From contig OY294067.1 in the NCBI GenBank assembly GCA_958510875.1, positions 59,842,039-59,906,038 of the forward strand: 64,000 bases of DNA, given 5' to 3'. The notes under the pieces were generated by a model. That model did not search any database. It was given only the letters and a program-made list of their open reading frames with translations, and was not told the DNA's origin. Within the stretch, counting starts at the first letter, position 1. Each line of letters opens with the position of its first letter. Below, in pieces: positions 60,389-64,000 of this stretch. The position numbers were made by a program, and so were the translations under genes. Source of the DNA: Endomychus coccineus (lineage: Eukaryota > Arthropoda > Insecta > Coleoptera > Endomychidae).

Positions 60389-61250
60389 CCACTTTCATAT
60401 AAGACAGTTTACTGAGCACGCAGACCTTGTCAACGAGGTCTATACTAGACCTCGTTGGACCTTGTTCGGAATTATCAATTTATTATTTGTTGGGAAGAAA
60501 GAACATTAAACATGTTCTGTTATTCGTTTTTAACTAATAAAAACTGTACTTTTTTCTAACTATAACAATAAGCATGACAATATAACACTTAAAACCCCAA
60601 CTTTAAACTTCAGAAATTGACAGGTGACCCTAACCTCAGTTTCTGGTGTTTAGTGATTCCGTATGATGTGGGTTACCATATCGCTGACACGTGTTTACTC
60701 ACATGTAAAACCCTCACAACTTGTACAATATTATTAGTGTTTTTGACATTGATTTAAAAAAAAACTTGTGATCAAAAGATGTGAAATTGGTATTATTCTT
60801 CTAGTATTTGAATATATAATAATATAGAAACAGAAATAGGAATAAGACATACAAAACTACGTGTTTTCACAGAATACATTTTATTAAAACTGATCAGTAC
60901 GAACCTAGAGATATTATAAATAGTGCGATTAGCAAAATGCAAGGAAAATTACACCTATATATAATATCTAATCTATGATTACACCAAATAGTTACAAGGC
61001 GAAGCTTTCCTTTCCTATAAATATAAAATCCATGAGCTCATAGATTAAAGAATCTGCTTAGAATCGGTGAACCTTCGGTTCATTCAAATTTGCATAGAGA
61101 AGAAGATATATTTTATATACCATAGAATACTATTATATTTATTTATTTTGTCGTAGCTAGTGAAGTAACCCTAAAGTTTATTTTTGTAGATAATATTTAA
61201 ACTTCCTGTGGTGATTGCAATTTTGCCTCCTTTTTTAAATTCCCGTAAAT
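60389..61250. promoter_or_regulatory. XPO4 upstream region
   Basis: No coding sequence. It is bounded by the hAT MITE and the XPO4 start codon. I see no convincing TATA box or initiator, so the core promoter cannot be placed. Confidence 0.25.
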
Positions 61251-61301
61251 ATGAACGAAGAATTAATATCATCTTTGGAAACAGCTGCTAGAATTATTGT
61301 G
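61251..61301 (+). CDS. XPO4: XPO4 exon 1
   Basis: Seventeen codons from the ATG, ending before GTAAGA in phase 0. The preceding 50 bp contain no in-frame upstream ATG. Confidence 0.85.
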
Positions 61302-64000
61302 GTAAGAACAAAATACTAAGTAAAACTTGATTCTCGAGTTAATATTTTGAATTTCAGGCTCCGCCTGATTTAGTTTCCAATGAGCAAAGACGTAAGGCTG
61401 AATCCGTGGTATTGAATTTCAGGAAATCGAAATCTCCATATATTATGTGTAGATATATCTTAGAAAACTCGAAAGTAGATTACGTTTTATTTGAAGCTGC
61501 AGAAGCTATAAAAATAGCACTTATGAGAGAATGGAACTTCTTACAAACATCCGATAAAGAGGCTCTTGGGCAATATTTATTGAATTTCGTAATAACAAGA
61601 GATTTACCTAGTTTTGTTAGAGACAGGATATTACAGGTTGTATCAATCATGGTGAAACGAACTAGTGTGGATGATTCAGGAAGGCAACGAACGAACATTT
61701 TAAATGAAATTGAAAGTCTTATTTTGAATGCAGAACATCCAAAGGTAGATTAACCAATTGAAAATGCTAATATTATCTAATGATCAATTCAAATTTTATG
61801 AAACATGAGAAATAAGTGATACAATTTCGAAGTTTCTTTTCTTTCATTGATATAATACTTCTTTCTCATCGATAAATACTAACTTCAACTTCAGATAATT
61901 AATTTCTACTTGGAAGAAAAATTTCTTTGTGAACATTAAAAGTAACTGGTGATATTTTGTAAAAATACAGTTATAACAGTTATCAGCTGGTTTTGAAATT
62001 TTTTTTATGCATGTGTATAATTTATCACCTTTATTATAGCTATCCAATATTAAACAGTCAGAAAAATAAAAATTAAAGTTCTTGTCCATATTTTTTTCAA
62101 ATTCATGAAATTTTGTTATACTGCTTTAATGTTCCTTTCGCAGTCATAAATATGACTATCCCACCTACTATCATATCACTTTCTATAGGATCTTAGAAAA
62201 TGTTGATAATAGATAATTCCAAAACATTATTAATGTCTGTATCAATGTCTAATTGTTTAGTCCCTGCAATTGTCACTCCCAGTAAAAATTCAAACTTTTT
62301 AAAAATGTTTCATACTTTTTGAGTTTTTATTTCTAGAAACTTTTGGGATGTCAACTAATTTTGAAACTGATGCAAGAATATGCCACAACAGTTAAATCTT
62401 CAGATGTTGGTCTTCCATGGGAAATACATTTCAAAGCAAAGAAACAATTCGTAAACACTGACTTAAGACGAATATTCAAATTTTGTTTAGTTTTGTTATC
62501 AAAAATTTCTCACAATGATCCACCATATGAAGCAAATATAACAGAATTGACCAAACAATTACTGAAGATTGTCGAAACTGTCTTGACATGGGGCTATATT
62601 TCTCCACATCATATCCTTTTTTATCATATTTATTTAGATACTTTAGTATGTTGAAATAGCTTTTGTGAATGAACTTTGAAAACCAAAACTGTATTGTCAC
62701 CTGGCAGTCACGTAGCCAGAAATTTGCTCGGGGGGTGCCCAAGGACAAATATCCCGGAAAAAGTATATATTCTTGAGATAAGGTAACTCAGTGGCGGCTC
62801 CTCGAAGAGGCTAAGGAGGCTCAGTCTCCTCACCAATTTATCTTAATGAACATTCTCCATTTTATTTCCTGTTTCTCTGATAATTCTTCAAATTTTACAA
62901 TTAATTCCCCGTTCTCAGTAGTTATTTTTAATCTGGCAACAGTGGTCAGAGGCTACATTCTCTATATATCTCAAACGCAGAGTTGTGTTGTTCAACACAG
63001 TTGCCGTTTTTCCGACCAGTCAATCGCCAAATAGCGTGAAACGGCGAAAACGGCAACAGGGTGGGGAGGCTTGCTTTTCGTACCCATTCGTCGGTCGAAT
63101 GAAATACGATTACTTGCGCTCCCGCCTCCCGCTGCTAGAAGAATGCGGTTAGTTGTTGTTTTTATTCCACGAGGCGTAGTAAGATTAAGTAGTTAATTTT
63201 TAAGTTATAACTTATAATTTATCTAATCGGAATCGGTGAACGTTAAAATTATGAGTGACTTAGTTGCAAAGTTCTTAGAAAATCCATTTAGTGGATTAAC
63301 ATATGATAGAAAAGTGTTCTTCAAAAACAAACGGCCTTTACCGGATTTGAAAGGATTAGTGATGGCAGGGAAGTATCAAAATCGATCGTTTAATACTGAT
63401 AATTATAAAAAATATGTATGGTTAACGGGATCTGATGTACACAATAAATTATATTGCTGGTATTGCTTGCTATTCACATCAGATACAACTTCATGTTGGG
63501 GGCACTTGGGTTATAATGATTTGAAAAATTTAGCTCGTGGCCTAGAAAGACATGAAAAATCGCAGGAACATATTACATCGTGTATTAAGTTTAAATTAAC
63601 CGGTAAACATAATATTGTTAATATGCGATTGATTCTACACGAACACGCGAAATCGAAAATCATAATAATACAGTTAAAGAAAACCGCGAAGTTTTAAAAA
63701 AAATCATTGATTTCTTATTGTATTTATCATTTCAAGATTTGGCTTTTAGAGGGCATGATGAAACTGAAAATTCAGTTAATAAAGGTAATTTTAGGGAATT
63801 GTTAGATTTGTTTTGTAAATACGACAGTAAGCTTCGCGATTTTATGACTAACGCGTCAGTATTTGCAGGCACCTCAAAAACAATACAAAACGAAATTCTT
63901 GATTCAATAAATTATGTCCTCCGAAATCACATAGAGGATGAATTATTTAATGTCCCTTTTTTTTCGTGGCAGGTTGACGTAACAACTGATATAACGTGTA
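61251..64000 (+). CDS. XPO4: Exportin-4 (partial, first three exons)
   Basis: Karyopherin-beta family nuclear export receptor. The ATG at 61251 opens [17 protein letters not shown]. Exons 61251-61301, 61358-61744 and 62337-62610 join in frame to 237 codons plus one base. Family-typical blocks follow the vertebrate order: [35 protein letters not shown] with [14 protein letters not shown], and [20 protein letters not shown]. These are the first HEAT-like repeats, where exportins bind Ran-GTP. Introns 1 and 2 are GT-AG. The third begins ATATCCTTTTTT, a U12-type AT-AC donor, precisely where similarity ends. The remaining exons lie beyond the window, and the third intron contains a hAT element. 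Confidence 0.9.
61358..61744 (+). CDS. XPO4: XPO4 exon 2
   Basis: 129 codons from [10 protein letters not shown] to NAEHPK, between TTTCAG and GTAGAT. It carries the strongest conserved block, [20 protein letters not shown]. Confidence 0.93.
61745..62336. other. XPO4 intron 2
   Basis: A 592-bp AT-rich GT-AG intron. The minus frame at 61844-62089 has no recognisable domain. Confidence 0.6.
62337..62610 (+). CDS. XPO4: XPO4 exon 3, ending at a U12 donor
   Basis: Begins [20 protein letters not shown] after TTCTAG and ends GYISPH plus one base (phase 1). The open frame runs on to 62654 but loses similarity at 62610, and the only nearby GT (62646) would add unrelated residues. Confidence 0.85.
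62611..62622 (+). promoter_or_regulatory. XPO4: U12-type AT-AC 5' splice site
   Basis: ATATCCTTTTTT matches the minor-spliceosome 5' splice-site consensus (ATATCCTTT) base for base. It lies exactly at the end of the conserved XPO4 coding sequence. The branch point and AC acceptor are outside the window or hidden behind the hAT insertion. Confidence 0.8.
62789..64000 (+). mobile_element. hAT element (left end and transposase), in XPO4 intron
   Basis: CAGTGGCGGCTCCTCG at 62789 resembles a hAT terminus (CAGTG). The transposase follows, and the right end lies beyond the window. The base composition rises in GC over 62990-63170, as in an element promoter. A second hAT-like terminus (CAGTCACGTAGCCAG at 62705) suggests an older fragment just upstream. 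Confidence 0.6.
63251..64000 (+). pseudogene. hAT transposase (TTF-type zinc finger, DUF4371), frameshifted
   Basis: Starts [20 protein letters not shown]. The N-terminal TTF-type zinc finger is visible ([34 protein letters not shown]). The first frame ends at 63697, but similarity shifts near 63655 to the frame reading [20 protein letters not shown], then [16 protein letters not shown] and [14 protein letters not shown], the DUF4371 region with the first catalytic Asp context. One single-base indel separates the frames. It belongs to the ZMYM1-like hAT group common in insects and is cut by the window end. Confidence 0.8.

Noticed and set aside
62611..62654. Continuation of XPO4 exon 3 to the stop at 62652-62654
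   Set aside because: Similarity to exportin-4 stops at 62610 and a consensus U12 donor begins there; the extra residues look like translated intron.

Overview
This is an AT-rich arthropod nuclear window, almost certainly from an insect. It has spliced genes with GT-AG introns, an insect-type ecdysteroid-kinase-like gene, and a dense mixture of mariner/DD41D, hAT, Crypton-like and Penelope-like elements. A beetle would fit, but the sequence alone does not settle the order. There are no prokaryotic features.

Layout. About 73% of the window (898-46801, + strand) is one gene, an orthologue of the RBR E3 ubiquitin ligase RNF19 (Dorfin family). Nine coding exons are visible and join in frame into a 612-residue C-terminal part. 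The first coding exon(s) lie upstream of the window. Its seventh visible intron (16047-42983, about 27 kb) holds a complete, oppositely transcribed two-exon gene of the EcKinase/CHK-like family (exons 31950-31624 and 26748-25819, 418 aa). An intronless gene for an unrecognised two-pass membrane protein lies on the - strand at 58219-59160. It is divergent from the start of XPO4 (exportin-4, + strand from 61251), of which three exons are present. XPO4 exon 3 ends at a sequence matching the U12 (minor spliceosome) AT-AC donor.

Repeats make up most of the rest. They include: a Penelope-like retroelement with RT and GIY-YIG endonuclease (51.3-53.05 kb) whose 3' part is present twice in inverted orientation; several inverted repeat pairs carrying hammerhead-ribozyme-like cores (4.2-4.8, 5.05-5.25, 8.7-8.85, 16.2-16.45, 28.6-29.05, 32.65-33.44, 51.3-53.05 and 53.6-53.75 kb); a mariner copy split by a 2.97-kb long-inverted-repeat element (20.2-23.9 kb); two other mariner/DD41D-type copies plus a second irritans-like mariner; a Crypton-like tyrosine recombinase (13.35-14.48 kb) between GTGAGAAA palindromes; two hAT-type MITEs with perfect 8-bp target duplications (59469-59886, 60084-60380); a G-tract satellite (39.75-40.7 kb); a 105-bp tandem array (10.73-10.98 kb); several foldback elements; and remnants of hAT, P-element-like and non-LTR elements.

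The genes do not form an operon-like unit. The notable relationships are the nesting of the EcKinase gene inside RNF19 on the opposite strand and the head-to-head arrangement of the membrane-protein gene and XPO4, with both hAT MITEs in the space between them. The best candidates for something biologically active besides the genes are the hammerhead motif at 33326-33396, which can be folded completely, and the minor-class intron of XPO4.
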